53,840 nt of DNA from NCBI GenBank assembly GCA_937921485.1, contig CAKZSV010000002.1:1-53840 (forward strand), given 5' to 3'. Positions 1-8,213 of the stretch are shown one piece after another. The translations under genes and the position numbers were made by a program. The first letter of the stretch is position 1; each line of letters begins with the position of its first letter. This stretch comes from an uncultured bacterium (GTDB lineage: Bacteria > Spirochaetota > UBA4802 > JAGODF01). The notes under the pieces were generated by a model. That model was not told the origin of the DNA. It did not search any database and saw nothing but the letters and a program-made list of their open reading frames with translations.

Positions 1-43
1 TCATATTATAAAGATAAAAAGAAAGCGGTTTTTAGATGTTCCC
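1..43 (+). repeat. Dispersed two-hairpin repeat, copy A (right end only)
   Basis: The window opens inside a copy of the repeat found complete at 7233..7345. Visible are the loop, the right arm AGAAAGCGGTTTTTAGATG and the closing GTTCCC at 38..43, followed by ATAA as in the other copies. The loop is nearly the reverse complement of the loop in the 22033 copy, which suggests arm-mediated inversion. The left hairpin lies outside the window, so completeness cannot be judged. Confidence 0.7.
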
Positions 44-202
44 ATAAACACTTACTTTTCACGGTTCAATATTATCGTTTTTGATTTTCTTCTTATTTGT
101 GCTAAATTCTAATTAAACGTCGATTGAAATATTTATGGTCAATCGCGAGAATATTATTCATTTTATGGTGCATGCGATTTTTTATTTTAACAATAATTCA
201 AT

Positions 203-763
203 ATGAAATTTCTCATTTTTATTCAATTATTCATCATTATTTCCCCTACACACAGGTGCTCAGACATGAACATACCCCACAAAGATAAAGCGCGTCCTCT
301 CGCCATACAGGTTTTCAGCATTGAGAAAAACGCCCTGATTGAGGTCGCAAGAGCTGTTAAGAGCGATGAAGAATGGAAAAAAATTTTATCTCCCGAGACT
401 TTCGCGGTTGCGCGGCAAAAGGGCACCGAAAGGCCTTTTTGCGGGCCGCTGAATTTCGAGAAGCGTACGGGCGTTTTCCGCTGCGCATGCTGCGGGAATG
501 ATCTTTTTGTTTCAAGGGCGAAATTCGATTCCGGCACAGGCTGGCCGAGTTTCATCGAACCCGTTCATAAAAACAATGTGCGGTACGAAAAAGACTATAG
601 CTTTATGATGATTCGAACAGAAGTTCTCTGTGCAGTCTGCGATGCACATTTAGGACATGTATTTGATGATGGCCCTCCTCCCACAGGCAAAAGGTACTGC
701 ATGAATTCCGCCTCTCTTGTATTCGTGCCACTGCCGAATCTGGAAAAAATTTTAGAAAAATGA
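203..763 (+). CDS. msrB: Peptide-methionine (R)-S-oxide reductase MsrB
   Basis: Repairs oxidised protein by reducing methionine-R-sulfoxide. The MsrB fold is plain: two zinc CxxC pairs (CACC and CAVC), the FDSGTGWPSF segment, and the resolving region ending RYCMNSASL with catalytic Cys166. From the first ATG the protein is 186 residues and has a hydrophobic N-terminus (MKFLIFIQLFIIIS), which would suggest export. However, no Shine-Dalgarno sequence precedes that ATG, whereas an AGGTG lies before the in-frame ATG at 266, which would give a cytosolic enzyme of 165 residues. The gene stands alone and is followed at once by a strong hairpin terminator shared with the convergent glycyl radical enzyme gene. 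The function is secure; the start and location are not. Confidence 0.93.
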   Translation: MKFLIFIQLFIIISPTHRCSDMNIPHKDKARPLAIQVFSIEKNALIEVARAVKSDEEWKKILSPETFAVARQKGTERPFCGPLNFEKRTGVFRCACCGNDLFVSRAKFDSGTGWPSFIEPVHKNNVRYEKDYSFMMIRTEVLCAVCDAHLGHVFDDGPPPTGKRYCMNSASLVFVPLPNLEKILEK

Positions 764-773
764 AACCAGCAAA

Positions 774-800
774 GCCCGCGCGCGATTATCGCGCGCGGGC
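774..800. terminator. Bidirectional hairpin between msrB and the glycyl radical enzyme gene
   Basis: Perfect 12-bp inverted repeat, GCCCGCGCGCGA with its complement TCGCGCGCGGGC, around a 3-nt loop. It sits in the 45-bp gap between two convergent genes. There is an A-rich stretch on the left and GTGTTT on the right, so it can serve both strands. Confidence 0.8.
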
Positions 801-808
801 AGTCGTGT

Positions 809-3800
809 TTACGAGTAACACGTCCTGTTAATAATGATTTTCTTTAAATCATCGGACAGATCGTTGAAGTATGCGCAGTATCCGGCCACGCGTACCAGAA
901 GATAGGGATACTTCTCGGGATGATGATATGCATCGATGAGGATTTCCCTGTTGAGCACGTTCGGCTGAAACTGCATGCCGCCTTTTTTAAAATACGACGC
1001 AATGATGCCGGCAAGATTGTCCACGCCATCGGGCCCCTGAAACAGCGCCGAGTCAACCGTGAAGGTCACCGTGGTTCCGTTCGGGGCGAAGCGCCGGAAA
1101 TCAATGCCCGCCACAGAATTCAGCGCGGAAGTGAGATCCGTCATCTCCATGCCATAATGGGGAGTGATGCTGTTGGCAAGCGGCACGCCGGCGAGCCTTC
1201 CTGATGGAAGCGCAGGCGTCTTCGAGCCGTACACATCGCTCACGTTCAGCGCATAATAGCCGGCAGAATAGATGCCGTTGCGCGGGACATTCGGCACGGA
1301 TTTGAGCGCATTCACATACATCTCAAGCGCTATATTCACCCACGTAACCGCCTCGAAAGAATTGTCCTGTCCGAATTTCGGCACCTCTAAAAGCGCCTTG
1401 CGAATCTCAGCATTCTTCTCGCCTTCAAAGTTGTTATCGATGGCTTCAATGACTTCCCGCATGGTATAGAGCTTTTTCTTAAATACCACCTCATCGATCG
1501 CATGAAGAGAATCGCCCGCATCGGTGATGCCAACTCCCTGGATGCCGCTGGAGTTATGCCGAGCCCCACCTTCGTTGACATCCATGCCGGTTGCGACGCA
1601 GTTTTTAAAGAGCGTGGACGCAAGCGGCGTGGTGAAATGCGTGCGTATGACTTTTTCGATTTTCTGATGATCCGCAAGAATGGACTGCGCAAGCGCATTC
1701 AGCCTTTTCTGATATCTATTCAAAAGCTCATCCATTGATGCCGGCGGATTGTATTTCGAAGATGCTTTTTTGATTTTTCTTCTGTGACGCGCGGAAGCAT
1801 ACCTTGTGCGTATGAATCTCGAAATTTTTCCTTCTCTGCGGAAATTGTATTCAACGAATTTCGCAATAATTTTATCAATCTGCTCGCCGAACGTGAGATT
1901 CCACAAATCGTTTTCCTCGCCTTTAAGCGCCTGAAGAAGCGGAAGCGTCACGTTGACATTGGCGCAATCGGTATTTCCGAAATGATCGTCGGAAGCATTC
2001 GGCTCCACGCACCCCACAATCGCGTAATTGCGCGCATCTTCAATGGTGGTGTCATAATGCGAACGCAGGGTATCAATATAAATCGAATCGTTATAGAGCG
2101 CCGGCATGGGCGCGCCGTTTAGGTACACCTCGGCAATTCTTCGCAGATACGCCTTTGGACTTTTTGGATGTATGCGCGCCGTCATGTTTATGGCATAAGG
2201 CTGAAGCTCGCAGATATCAAGCAGCATGTAGGTGATATCGTTCGTCGCATCCTTCCCATCGGGAGTAAGGCCTCCCATGGTCACGGTCTGGTCGGTGGAC
2301 ATCGTTTCGAAAAGCCTTCCGATGCGAAGATAGGTATCGCCGTCATTGACAAGAATTGCCTCATCCATTTTGATAATAAAAAGCGCGAGCAGTTCCTTCG
2401 CCTTTTCGTAGGTGATGATGCCATCCTCCATGTCTTTTTTATAATACGGGTAGAGAATTTGATCGAGCCTTCCGGGAGATATCGCGTTTTCGTACGATTC
2501 GATGCACAGCGCAATATGCAGAAAAAGCATGCTCTGAAGCGCTTCATGGAATGTTCGCGCGGGATGTTTCGGCACACGCTCGCAGATTTCCGCCATCCGG
2601 CGAAGCTCTTCTTTTCGCACCGGATCGCTTTCGTTTTCCGAAAGCGCTCGAAGCTCACGCGCATACCGCGCGGCGAATATTTCGAGCGCTTCCAGCGCGA
2701 TAATCATGCCATCGTAAAAATCCTTTTTATCAGGATTCGATTTTTTCGCTGATTCAATTTCAGAAATGAGGCCGCTGGTGCCGTTGCGCAGTACGCGTTC
2801 GTAATTCACAATAAAATGAGCAATCGAGGCCATGTTATTGTTAAAACCGGCGTTCATTTCCGATGCGCGCGCAACTAAAAGGATGAAATCACGCAGCGTT
2901 TTATTCACGCGGCCGAGTATCCCCTTTCGAAGCCAGAAGGGGAAAATATTGAAATAAAAAGAAAGCTTATCGCGAAAAGAGCATTTGAAGGCGACCGGTT
3001 TCTGCCGATGTATCTGATGCAGGATTGAAGCAAAAAGCACACCATAATGCTCCTCCCACACCTGCCCGCCTTTGCGCTTGGAGGTGAAATTGCCCACCAG
3101 AAGCTCTTTGGGATAAATTATAATTTTTTTATTTGAAAGCACATATTTCAGTCGCTCGGCGCGATGAACCGGATTTGGTTTTGTAAAGCCGTTTTTTCTG
3201 TAGAATTCAGTTTTGAGCTTCGCAACTTCGAAGCAGAGATGATGTTCGCTTGACCGTATATCATTCTGAATATCATACACGCGCGGGGTGAACGCGGCTT
3301 TCTTTCGGGGATAATCAAGATCATAGCATTCCGCATCGATTCCATATGATTGAAATTTCGAAATAGCATCTTTGAGCGCCTCCATGCTTTCCTCTGGCGA
3401 AATGTGCAGATGTTCCACCGCAACGCCCATCCTGTTAGCCTTGCCTTCATACAGATTATGATATTTCAAAAGTTCAATTGAAGAAAAGCCGAGGGATTGT
3501 ACGTACTCCGCTGCCCGGCGAATATCATCATCCGAATTATTGTAGCCTGGAACGATGACCATTCTGAATTTCGCTTTGCCGCCAATGGAAAGAAGCTTTT
3601 TCACGTTAGCTTTTATACGGGAGGTATCTGCTCCGGTAATGCGCCGGTGCTTTTCATCATCACCCACAACTTTCAAATCGACGAGGAAAAGATCCACATA
3701 CTTCACAACCTTTTCGATGTTCCGCCACGGCGCATGCAGCGTCGTTTCAACAGAAATGGAAATGTTCTTTTTTTTCAATTCATATAAAAATGCAACAAGG

Positions 3801-4144
3801 CTTTCGGAATTCTGCATCAAAGGCTCGCCGCCGGAAAGCGTCACTCCGCCGCCCGTAGCCCGGAGATAGTCCGCATCCCTTTCAATGATGTCGAGCACTT
3901 CCCGCACGTCTCGATACTCACGCCCCGGCACGTATCCGAACGGCCGCGCTTCGGGATTCTGACACCAGATGCATGCAAGATTGCACCCCTGAAAAAAGAC
4001 GGTGGTGCGAATACCAGGCCCATCGTGCACACAGGTTCGTTGCACTGATATGATGTTTAGGCTATCACGAAGTATATTCTTTTTATGGGGTAGCAGCGCC
4101 CTTGTGCCGCTATCTCTGGTAGGTTGAATAACCGTGGTCTGCAT
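809..4144 (-). CDS. Glycyl radical enzyme fused to its radical-SAM activase
   Basis: One 1111-residue chain carries both partners of a glycyl radical system. Residues about 1-290 are an activating enzyme with the radical-SAM cluster motif C54-x3-C58-x2-C61 and a GGGVTLSGGEPL SAM-binding stretch. There is no cysteine-rich ferredoxin insert between them, so it is the short pyruvate-formate-lyase-activase form. Residues about 300-1111 are the catalytic subunit, with thiyl Cys712 in GCVEP and the radical glycine at about 1088 in RVAGYCAYF. Glu two residues after the cysteine is the pattern of dehydratase, lyase and decarboxylase members rather than pyruvate formate-lyase; the substrate cannot be read from this. 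The two proteins are normally separate genes. GGAGG precedes the ATG. An AT-rich inverted repeat upstream may be an operator. The enzyme should be oxygen-sensitive. Confidence 0.9.
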   Translation of the reverse strand: MQTTVIQPTRDSGTRALLPHKKNILRDSLNIISVQRTCVHDGPGIRTTVFFQGCNLACIWCQNPEARPFGYVPGREYRDVREVLDIIERDADYLRATGGGVTLSGGEPLMQNSESLVAFLYELKKKNISISVETTLHAPWRNIEKVVKYVDLFLVDLKVVGDDEKHRRITGADTSRIKANVKKLLSIGGKAKFRMVIVPGYNNSDDDIRRAAEYVQSLGFSSIELLKYHNLYEGKANRMGVAVEHLHISPEESMEALKDAISKFQSYGIDAECYDLDYPRKKAAFTPRVYDIQNDIRSSEHHLCFEVAKLKTEFYRKNGFTKPNPVHRAERLKYVLSNKKIIIYPKELLVGNFTSKRKGGQVWEEHYGVLFASILHQIHRQKPVAFKCSFRDKLSFYFNIFPFWLRKGILGRVNKTLRDFILLVARASEMNAGFNNNMASIAHFIVNYERVLRNGTSGLISEIESAKKSNPDKKDFYDGMIIALEALEIFAARYARELRALSENESDPVRKEELRRMAEICERVPKHPARTFHEALQSMLFLHIALCIESYENAISPGRLDQILYPYYKKDMEDGIITYEKAKELLALFIIKMDEAILVNDGDTYLRIGRLFETMSTDQTVTMGGLTPDGKDATNDITYMLLDICELQPYAINMTARIHPKSPKAYLRRIAEVYLNGAPMPALYNDSIYIDTLRSHYDTTIEDARNYAIVGCVEPNASDDHFGNTDCANVNVTLPLLQALKGEENDLWNLTFGEQIDKIIAKFVEYNFRREGKISRFIRTRYASARHRRKIKKASSKYNPPASMDELLNRYQKRLNALAQSILADHQKIEKVIRTHFTTPLASTLFKNCVATGMDVNEGGARHNSSGIQGVGITDAGDSLHAIDEVVFKKKLYTMREVIEAIDNNFEGEKNAEIRKALLEVPKFGQDNSFEAVTWVNIALEMYVNALKSVPNVPRNGIYSAGYYALNVSDVYGSKTPALPSGRLAGVPLANSITPHYGMEMTDLTSALNSVAGIDFRRFAPNGTTVTFTVDSALFQGPDGVDNLAGIIASYFKKGGMQFQPNVLNREILIDAYHHPEKYPYLLVRVAGYCAYFNDLSDDLKKIIINRTCYS

Positions 4145-4158
4145 GCCTGCCTCCTCGA

Positions 4159-4191
4159 TTTATAATATATACTATTAGTCTATATTATAAA
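4159..4191 (-). promoter_or_regulatory. Inverted repeat and probable promoter of the glycyl radical enzyme gene
   Basis: Arms TTTATAATATA and TATATTATAAA, 11 bp each and exactly complementary, are separated by 11 bp. They begin 14 bp upstream of the start codon and include a TATAAT on the minus strand. A repressor or anaerobic activator site overlapping the -10 box is plausible, but the binding protein is unknown. Confidence 0.5.
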
Positions 4192-4323
4192 TAAACATAC
4201 AAACCGTCCAATCGTCAAGTGGTCGTGGTAATTTTTTTTATTTTGTGGATTTTTTTTTATAATACTGCTTTGTAGCAGATCATTCCTTTTGTTCAAATTT
4301 CACGTTTTAAAAATATTTTTGGA

Positions 4324-4357
4324 TTTTTACTTGCAAAAATACTATACATTCGTATTG
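4324..4357 (+). promoter_or_regulatory. Conserved upstream block of paralogue copy 1
   Basis: TTTTTACTTGC followed by ACTATACAT and TCGTATTG. The near-palindrome ATACATTCGTAT at 4344..4355 ends exactly 52 nt before the ATG. The same block at the same distance precedes the other two full copies (22204..22215 and 30374..30385). It is either a promoter with an embedded operator or part of the duplicated unit. Confidence 0.6.
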
Positions 4358-4407
4358 CTATATATGCGAAAATTATTAAATTCACTATATTGTACGGAGA
4401 TCGCCCT

Positions 4408-4893
4408 ATGATTAAAACAACGTATATGATGACGAAAGAAGTATTAATGCTCCTCAAAGACGCTGAGAAGCGCACCGGATGGACGATGATTGATTTAATT
4501 ATAGCCGTGATGCGCTATGCAATGCGGCATCACGCAAAGTACGAACGGGAACATGGAAGGATTGCATACCAGAAGCGCCTGGACGGCGAGGGCATGCCAA
4601 TACCGAAAATCCGCGTGAAGGTAAAATTCCTTGAAAGGGAATATGATTATTGTAATGATATGCGGAGGTTTTTCAGGCGCTCGATTTCGCATGTGATCGC
4701 GATTGCAGTGCTGGCGTATCTTCCCGAGTTGGTGGAGCGCATTGAAAGCGGTGCGTATGATGAGGACATGGATTCTTATCCCTATAAAAGCTGTGCAATT
4801 TATGATAAATGTATAGAAGAAGCGACGGTGTTCCACATCTGGTGGGGATTACCCAGCGATCCCGCACTCTTAGCGGCTGAATTCGCTCGTTAA
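4408..4893 (+). CDS. Paralogous small protein, copy 1 (DUF1564-like, possible ribbon-helix-helix)
   Basis: A 161-residue protein with close relatives at 22268 and 29836 of identical length; by hand count it differs from copy 2 at about 17 positions. I do not recognise a proven function. The layout suggests two units, each a strand followed by two helices: KTTYMMTKEVLMLLKDAE to about residue 40, and IPKIRVKVKFLEREY to about residue 105. That would suit a tandem ribbon-helix-helix DNA-binding fold, and recalls the Leptospira DUF1564 family. The C-terminus holds a conserved YPY...CAIYDKCIEEATVF and HIWWGLP. The start ATG is preceded by CGGAGA; an earlier ATG at 4390 lies inside the upstream region and would add only MYGDRP. 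The function is unknown, and autoregulation through the upstream palindrome is an inference. Confidence 0.8.
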   Translation: MIKTTYMMTKEVLMLLKDAEKRTGWTMIDLIIAVMRYAMRHHAKYEREHGRIAYQKRLDGEGMPIPKIRVKVKFLEREYDYCNDMRRFFRRSISHVIAIAVLAYLPELVERIESGAYDEDMDSYPYKSCAIYDKCIEEATVFHIWWGLPSDPALLAAEFAR

Positions 4894-4922
4894 CATAATT
4901 CAAAATATCCCAAAATCTTCAA

Positions 4923-4936
4923 CCGGCATCCTCCGG
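4923..4936 (+). other. Conserved 3' element of paralogue copy 1
   Basis: CCGGCATCCTCCGG begins exactly 29 nt after the stop codon. Copies 2 and 3 have CCGGCATCTTACCGG and CCGGCATCTTCCCGG at the same distance, followed in each by a weakly similar purine-rich stretch. It could be a short hairpin, a processing site or the edge of the duplicated cassette. Confidence 0.55.
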
Positions 4937-5017
4937 TGAGGGACGCCTGTACCTTTAAAAGATAAATACGCCAAAAGCTTCCAATTTGAAATTACAAATT
5001 TGATAGCTTTGTTATTC

Positions 5018-6415
5018 CTACAACATTCCATCCCCTTTCATGAGCGCTTTATAAAATTCGATGCGATGACGGTAGGATTTTTCCAGCACCGCATGGTACT
5101 TCTTAGCAACTTCCGGCAATTTTTCCACAAGATTATCTTTCTCATCTGAATCGGCAATGACATCGTACAGTTCCACTGTATTTTTCGTATAATTATACAG
5201 ATATTTCCACCTCGTATCGCGCACGCCCATCATGTGGTCAGGTCCATACGTCTGAAAAATGGCCATCTGCTCCCTTCGACGAGAAAACATCGATATCCCC
5301 TCCTGATGCGCCAGCGGCGGAAGTCCCAGTATATCAAGAATGGTAGGCGCAATATCGATATGGCTTGTGATGCCGTGAAATTCAACTGTCGCAGGAAACA
5401 GCTTTTTATTGTAAATAATACACGGCACATGCACATTCTCCTCATATATTCCCAGCCGGTGCCGAAAATTTCCTTTATGCTCCAAAAATGCCTGCCCGTG
5501 ATCGGCAAAAATAACCACAAGCGTGTTTTCGAGCAGCCCCTCCGCCTCCAGGCGGTCAATGAGCATGCCGAGCACCGCATCTGAATAATGCAGCGAATTG
5601 ATGTATTTTCGTTTGCAGTCCTCTTCAAAGGTTGCATTCTTTTGAGGCGGCCCGGCAATATCGAATTTATCTTCCGGTATGGGATACGGAAAATGCGGAC
5701 TCAACGGGCAATAGACCGCGAAAAATGGTGTGCTGCGATCGGATGTGAGTGCGCGCATACTCGGTTCAATGAGCGCACGGTCGTCAATGCCATATCCGAG
5801 TTTTTGATTGTACGATGAGGCGAGCTTTAGCTGATGCATGTCCAGCACCACATCGAATTTGCGCTTCTGCAAAAATCGTCGCGTGCCCACATAGCCCAGC
5901 GTCCAGGTGTGAAAATAATACGTGCGGTATCCTCTGCCTTTTAAAATCTCCGGCAGCATGGTGATGGAAATTTCGGGATAATTCTTCACCACGAGCGTGA
6001 GCGTTTCAGAGTTTTTAATCTTTCCCGGCTCAAACGGCTCCTTTAAAATTGGGTCATACGCGGAAGCGAACACCGAAAAGAGCGCATTGGCAGTGAGAGG
6101 AAAATTCGCGTAGTGATTGCGCGCCACAAAGGCATTCTGCATAAGCCGCCGCCAGTTCGGCGCGACCCTGCGGCCGTGTATTTCAAGGTCGATATATTTC
6201 GACGGAAAAGACTCAAAGAAATAGAATATAATATTGTAATTTTTTCCGCGGGGGATGGCCTCACTTCCCGGATGCACAATGCTGCTTTCAATGGAGTCAG
6301 TATTGAATCGCTTCGAATTTTGTACCTGGCTGTGAATTTCATCCCTGGCGCAGAAAAGAAAGGATGATACAATAAAATAAAAAAAGATACCTCTGAGTAG
6401 TGTTATTATACGCAT
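5018..6415 (-). CDS. Exported sulfatase-family hydrolase
   Basis: Member of the alkaline-phosphatase-superfamily sulfatase/phosphoglycerol-transferase group. Visible marks are the N-terminal metal-site region IIFYFFESFPSKYID, a mid region with SPHFPYP, and the metal-binding IFADHGQAFLEH, followed by a conserved HVPCIIYN. The N-terminus (RIITLLRGIFFYFIVSSFLFC) is a signal peptide or anchor, and the cysteine after it could be a loose spirochaetal-type lipobox, so the enzyme probably acts in the periplasm or at the outer face. The first residue after the ESF segment that could be the nucleophile is Ser or Thr and cannot be fixed by eye. ATG at 6415 is preferred over a TTG four codons upstream. 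The neighbours give no substrate clue; lipid or polysaccharide head groups are the usual targets. Confidence 0.82.
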   Translation of the reverse strand: MRIITLLRGIFFYFIVSSFLFCARDEIHSQVQNSKRFNTDSIESSIVHPGSEAIPRGKNYNIIFYFFESFPSKYIDLEIHGRRVAPNWRRLMQNAFVARNHYANFPLTANALFSVFASAYDPILKEPFEPGKIKNSETLTLVVKNYPEISITMLPEILKGRGYRTYYFHTWTLGYVGTRRFLQKRKFDVVLDMHQLKLASSYNQKLGYGIDDRALIEPSMRALTSDRSTPFFAVYCPLSPHFPYPIPEDKFDIAGPPQKNATFEEDCKRKYINSLHYSDAVLGMLIDRLEAEGLLENTLVVIFADHGQAFLEHKGNFRHRLGIYEENVHVPCIIYNKKLFPATVEFHGITSHIDIAPTILDILGLPPLAHQEGISMFSRRREQMAIFQTYGPDHMMGVRDTRWKYLYNYTKNTVELYDVIADSDEKDNLVEKLPEVAKKYHAVLEKSYRHRIEFYKALMKGDGML

Positions 6416-6567
6416 AGCGATACTCAACTATCTGAGATGAAATTCAATGCATTCTCGCAATCATCACCCCGAAGCAATGATAGCTGTCAAGGGTTTTTGA
6501 TATGGACTCATGCAGGTGCGCGGCTTATGGCTGGATATAAAATTCCCCTACCATCCAGGATTTGTGA

Positions 6568-7161
6568 TTAAACTGCGAAGCTGGCATCTGTGGCAACATC
6601 GGCAAAATCCTGATTACACCACTGGCGCTCTTTATGTTCTGCTTCTGGTGGACCGGCATTGGCCAGCACAGGCTGGGATTTTTTCGCTAAAAGGACATCG
6701 CCCGCAGGCGAAAAGCTTTTCAACGCGATATTAAATGCTTCTTCGTATTGGTAAAATGCCTTGAGCGGCGCGCTGCACACGAGTTCATACGCATATTCTT
6801 TATCGCGCATGTGCAGCGTTCTTTTGAGGTATTTCTGTCCTTCTTTGAAATATTGATGTACGGATATAATACCGATTTCTTTTTTTTGCACGACAAAGGA
6901 TTCGCGATCGATGATTGCAATAAAAGCGCGCGGCACAGTTTTTACGCTACCTGCTACCACATCGGCTTTTTCATCGCTCTGGAGGGATACCCGAACCACA
7001 ATTTCCGCATCTTTCGTGTACGCTGAAAATACTGCGAGCGTAGCGGTGCTGATCTCGTCAGTACTCCAGCGGGTTGGCACAAGCAGAGAAAACCCGATGG
7101 TGGGATTTCGGTATATCCGGTAGGCGATTTCAGCAACGCTATCAACTAATAATACTGGCAA
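6568..7161 (-). CDS. Predicted envelope protein of unknown function, start uncertain
   Basis: About 197 residues ending DASFAV. The body (NPTIGFSLLVPTRWSTDE, then YFKEGQKYLKRTLHMRDKEY and EEAFNIALKSF) resembles the PsbP/Mog1-like domain of exported bacterial proteins, an assignment I hold loosely. The 5' end is odd. The only usual start in frame is TTG at 7161, yet the frame stays open upstream and encodes IGRLLIIITLLPVLLVDS, a good signal-peptide core, with no ATG or GTG before the stop. The true start may be ATT or another rare codon, or it may have been lost. The dispersed repeat copy at 7233 lies about 70 bp upstream and may have disturbed the promoter or start. The gene may therefore be decaying. 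Confidence 0.55.
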   Translation of the reverse strand: MPVLLVDSVAEIAYRIYRNPTIGFSLLVPTRWSTDEISTATLAVFSAYTKDAEIVVRVSLQSDEKADVVAGSVKTVPRAFIAIIDRESFVVQKKEIGIISVHQYFKEGQKYLKRTLHMRDKEYAYELVCSAPLKAFYQYEEAFNIALKSFSPAGDVLLAKKSQPVLANAGPPEAEHKERQWCNQDFADVATDASFAV

Positions 7162-7232
7162 AAGCGTAATAATAATCAGTAACCGTCCAATCTTCCCACC
7201 CCGTCAAAAAAATGTCAAATTCATAAAAATCA

Positions 7233-7345
7233 GGGAACTTCTAAAAACCATGTATAAGGATGTTCCCTTGTGGGCACAATATATAGGTAAAAACCGCTTT
7301 CTTTGATGCTCATTGCAAGGAAGAAAGCGGTTTTTAGATGTGCCC
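7233..7345 (+). repeat. Dispersed two-hairpin repeat, copy B (complete)
   Basis: 113 bp with two adjoining hairpins. The first runs from GGGAAC (7233..7238) to GTTCCC (7262..7267). The second runs from GGGCAC (7272..7277) to GTGCCC (7340..7345) and has a strong inner stem AACCGCTTTCTT/AAGAAAGCGGTT. The element ends are themselves imperfect inverted repeats: GGGAACTTCTAAAAACC against GGGCACATCTAAAAACC. It has no coding capacity. Other copies lie at 1, 22033 (opposite orientation) and 29502. Confidence 0.85.
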
Positions 7346-7395
7346 ATAAAATTCACTTAAAAGGACATACAAGAAATAGGAAAAAAATAATTTAT

Positions 7396-8208
7396 TTATT
7401 GATAATACCCCACCGCATTTTTAAAAATTGCCAGCCCTTCCCCTTCCTCCGGCAATTCTTTCCCTTCCCGCGCATATTTTTCGCGCAGATACGTCCAGTC
7501 GTCGCGGTGGGTAAAGAAGATATTGCGCTCAGGATGCGGCATCATCCCCATTCTCCTTCCCGATGCATCGCAGATTGCGGCAATATCGTGCATCGAGCCG
7601 TTTGGATTAAACGGGTATTCCCCATTCGCCCTTCCGCCGTCGGGTTTTGCATAGCGCAATGTTATGAGCTTTCTATCTTCAAGCGCATCAAGCACAGCTT
7701 CAGGAGCGTAAAAATTTCCCTCTCCGTGCGCAACCGGCACATGCAACCTTTGTATGCCTCGCAAAAACACCGAGGGAGTTTTCTCTTCCACCTCAAGGTC
7801 CACCCAGCGGCAGATATAGCGCGACGATTGGTTATGCATGAGAGCAGCCTGCGGCTTTCCAATTTTTTTTTCAAGCGCGGGGACAATCCCGAGATTTACC
7901 ATCACCTGAAAGCCATTGCAGATTCCAAGCATGAGCGTATCGCGCTCTAAAAATCGTTCGAATTCATCGCGCAGATTATTCAGTATTCTATTTGCGAGCG
8001 CTTTTCCGCTGCCGGTATCATCCCCGTACGAAAAGCCGCCGGGAAATGAGAAAATCTGGAAATCGTGTAACATTGTACGATTTTCAATAATATCGTTTAT
8101 GTGGACAACGCGCGCCTCGGCGCCTGCAGCTTCAAACGCAAAGCGGGTTTCATCATCGCAATTTATTCCATATCCCGTAAGCACGCAAACCTTTGGAACA
8201 GCCATCAT
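7396..8208 (-). CDS. purQ: Phosphoribosylformylglycinamidine synthase glutaminase subunit PurQ
   Basis: Class I glutamine amidotransferase that feeds ammonia to PurL in the fourth step of purine synthesis. The nucleophile cysteine is in LGICNGFQ, and the histidine and glutamate of the triad are in MMPHPERN near the C-terminus. At 270 residues it is longer than the roughly 230-residue Bacillus type, matching PurQ partners of PurL proteins with built-in PurS domains. The gene follows purL by 5 bp, and its AGGAGG lies in the end of purL, so the two are co-translated. Two ATG codons stand in tandem; the second (8205) is at better spacing from the ribosome site. Copy B of the dispersed repeat lies just beyond the stop codon. 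Confidence 0.95.
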   Translation of the reverse strand: MMAVPKVCVLTGYGINCDDETRFAFEAAGAEARVVHINDIIENRTMLHDFQIFSFPGGFSYGDDTGSGKALANRILNNLRDEFERFLERDTLMLGICNGFQVMVNLGIVPALEKKIGKPQAALMHNQSSRYICRWVDLEVEEKTPSVFLRGIQRLHVPVAHGEGNFYAPEAVLDALEDRKLITLRYAKPDGGRANGEYPFNPNGSMHDIAAICDASGRRMGMMPHPERNIFFTHRDDWTYLREKYAREGKELPEEGEGLAIFKNAVGYYQ

Positions 8209-8213
8209 GCCTC

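Noticed and set aside
809..4144. Several long open frames on the plus strand opposite the glycyl radical enzyme gene (for example 2168..2752)
   Set aside because: They are antisense to a clearly conserved enzyme and show no domain, ribosome site or composition of their own.
4894..4940. An integron-type attC recombination site after the paralogous gene
   Set aside because: The CCGG...CCGG element is too short, and it lacks the R and L core sites and a nearby integrase.
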